A DNA stretch of 64,000 nt. Origin: Litomosoides sigmodontis (lineage: Eukaryota; Nematoda; Chromadorea; Rhabditida; Onchocercidae). The stretch covers positions 10,699,652 to 10,763,651 of the forward strand of contig OY718805.1 in the NCBI GenBank assembly GCA_963070105.1. The letters run 5' to 3'. The number at the start of each line of letters is the position of its first letter. The first letter of the stretch is position 1. A program made the position numbers and the translations under genes. The notes under the pieces are model-generated. The model saw nothing but the letters and a program-made list of their open reading frames with translations. It had not been told where the DNA came from and did no database searches. Positions 63,001 to 64,000 of the stretch are shown here, one piece after another.

Positions 63001-64000
63001 AGTTTCTTTCGCTGAATAAATGTTGCAAATTGTGTAAAGCTTCACTACCTAACTTTTAGCAAATGGAAATTATTGGCAAGCTCTCAGTATTTTAAGAACG
63101 TATCGCAGTTTGATGCAATTAATTGAATTGATAGAATCGAAAAAAGAGTAATTAAAAAGTACTTCTTTAAACGGATTTTGTATTTGATCGAAAGATATTC
63201 TTTGCTGTCATCCATTTCTGGATTCTGAAATGCATCTTCGTGAAGATTTAGATGGCAAGCATTTCATTCCTACTGTATTTGCCTTCTTCAGTATCGTTTA
63301 GGACTGTGACCAATTGGACAACCAATCTGTGCATATTAAAATCCAGTAGCACAAATATTTTTGGCATGGCACCAGTAATTAATTATAGAACAATTTTTAT
63401 CTGCTTGAATTTCTTGGACAAGTCCCCGCTGTCGCTAATATGGAATATTTTCATGTTGAATTAGAGTTCAATTTTATGAATAACTGTATTAAAGGAACCT
63501 ACAAAGTTTGATAAACTCTTTTCGAGAGGTTTAAGAGTGTTTGAATTCGAATAAGCAGGCTGTTAAAAAAGTTCAGGAAAGGAAGCAGAAAATTTCTCTC
63601 TCCTTCTAAGAAACAAATTTTTAAATATGCTGTTGGACGATTTATATAACAAACAAGAAAACCGCGCAGGCTGGAATAAAACTGCGAAATGAAAAAAATT
63701 ATAGCGCAAGCTGACTTTTAATACTGCCTTTTCCTGTTTTCTTCATTCCCGAGGATAGACATCTTCTGAATCTAAACTTCCAACTTCAATTTTGCGAAAT
63801 GTTTTGAATCACTGATTCTGCTGACATGCCGTTATCTGGAACGGCAAAAAATCTCCCTACAAAATAACCCATCCGTAGTAATAGTCAGGAAGGGTGAAGT
63901 AGAAGGAGCGAAATACAATGATGCGTGATTTCAATCGCAAATCCCTTCTTGTAATTTTACCAGCTTCTTCAACCACATCGGTTGGTTCTTCGTCGCTTTT
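60006..64000 (-). CDS. unrecognised multi-exon gene, 5' end beyond the window
   Basis: A chain of minus-strand exons is supported by matching phases. In transcript order: 64000-63961 (partial), 63835-63813, 63224-63173, 62929-62887, 62807-62671, 62399-62239, 61858-61675, 61460-61408, 61316-61216, 61052-60973, 60911-60697 (weak joins), 60565-60358 and 60163-60006 with stop TAA. The run 62807 to 61216 joins cleanly (phases 0,2,1,2,1,0). Typical strings: RSSQLSERQRSFQTKTAQHD, VPTSQQPNPVLIRTSSIGTQ, LLLWAAEFLTKIELNCGQPT, MRPPRRATANDSTDVFQHLL, LTEILFAPDYKLKE-like NFTEILFAPDYK, and a Lys/Glu-rich C-terminal part. No signal peptide or membrane span is seen, so a cytoplasmic or nuclear protein is likely. 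I recognise no family. At least one exon is missing between 63173 and 62929, and the 60697-60565 join is unresolved. Confidence 0.6.

Overview
The window looks like nuclear DNA of a chromadorean nematode, most likely a spirurid or filarial-type worm. It is AT-rich, with intron-dense genes, short TTTCAG/TTTAG-type acceptors and GTAAG/GTATG donors. The gene content matches known nematode families, and an 18S rRNA fragment in it reads like nematode rDNA. Exons were placed by hand from reading frames, splice sites and intron-phase continuity, so coordinates are models, not transcript-supported.

1-38.1 kb, + strand: one very large gene for the basement-membrane proteoglycan perlecan/UNC-52, open at the left edge. 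Order: two LDLa repeats; a 280-residue E/K/R/Q-rich segment; a third LDLa; an internal alternative first exon with its own signal peptide (7.4 kb); Ig; three LDLa; Ig; laminin EGF and two laminin IV modules (12-18 kb); a long Ig array (19-32.8 kb) with a probable alternative C-terminus at 29.48 kb; then three laminin-G modules with interleaved EGF modules, ending at 38,090. The architecture supports long, internally started and mid-terminated isoforms, comparable to the isoform classes known for C. elegans unc-52.

38.1-40.6 kb is intergenic. 40.56-44.85 kb (+) holds a secreted, cysteine-containing protein of about 12 exons that I do not recognise. One of its introns is largely made of a ~250 bp 18S rRNA fragment. 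44.85-50.1 kb is intergenic and rich in microsatellites.

50.1-58.1 kb (+): a compact LDL-receptor/VLDL-receptor type endocytic receptor with signal peptide, eight LDLa repeats, two EGFs, a YWTD propeller, a third EGF, one membrane span and a DNPVY tail motif. It is a candidate yolk/lipoprotein receptor (RME-2-like or LRP-like). 58.1-60.0 kb is a convergent intergenic gap.

60.0-64.0 kb (- strand): the 3' part of an unrecognised gene of at least 11 short exons, running off the right edge.

The perlecan and receptor genes both act outside the cell or at its surface. Nothing in the sequence shows that the four genes form one pathway. No mobile element, CRISPR, tRNA or bacterial insertion was recognised.
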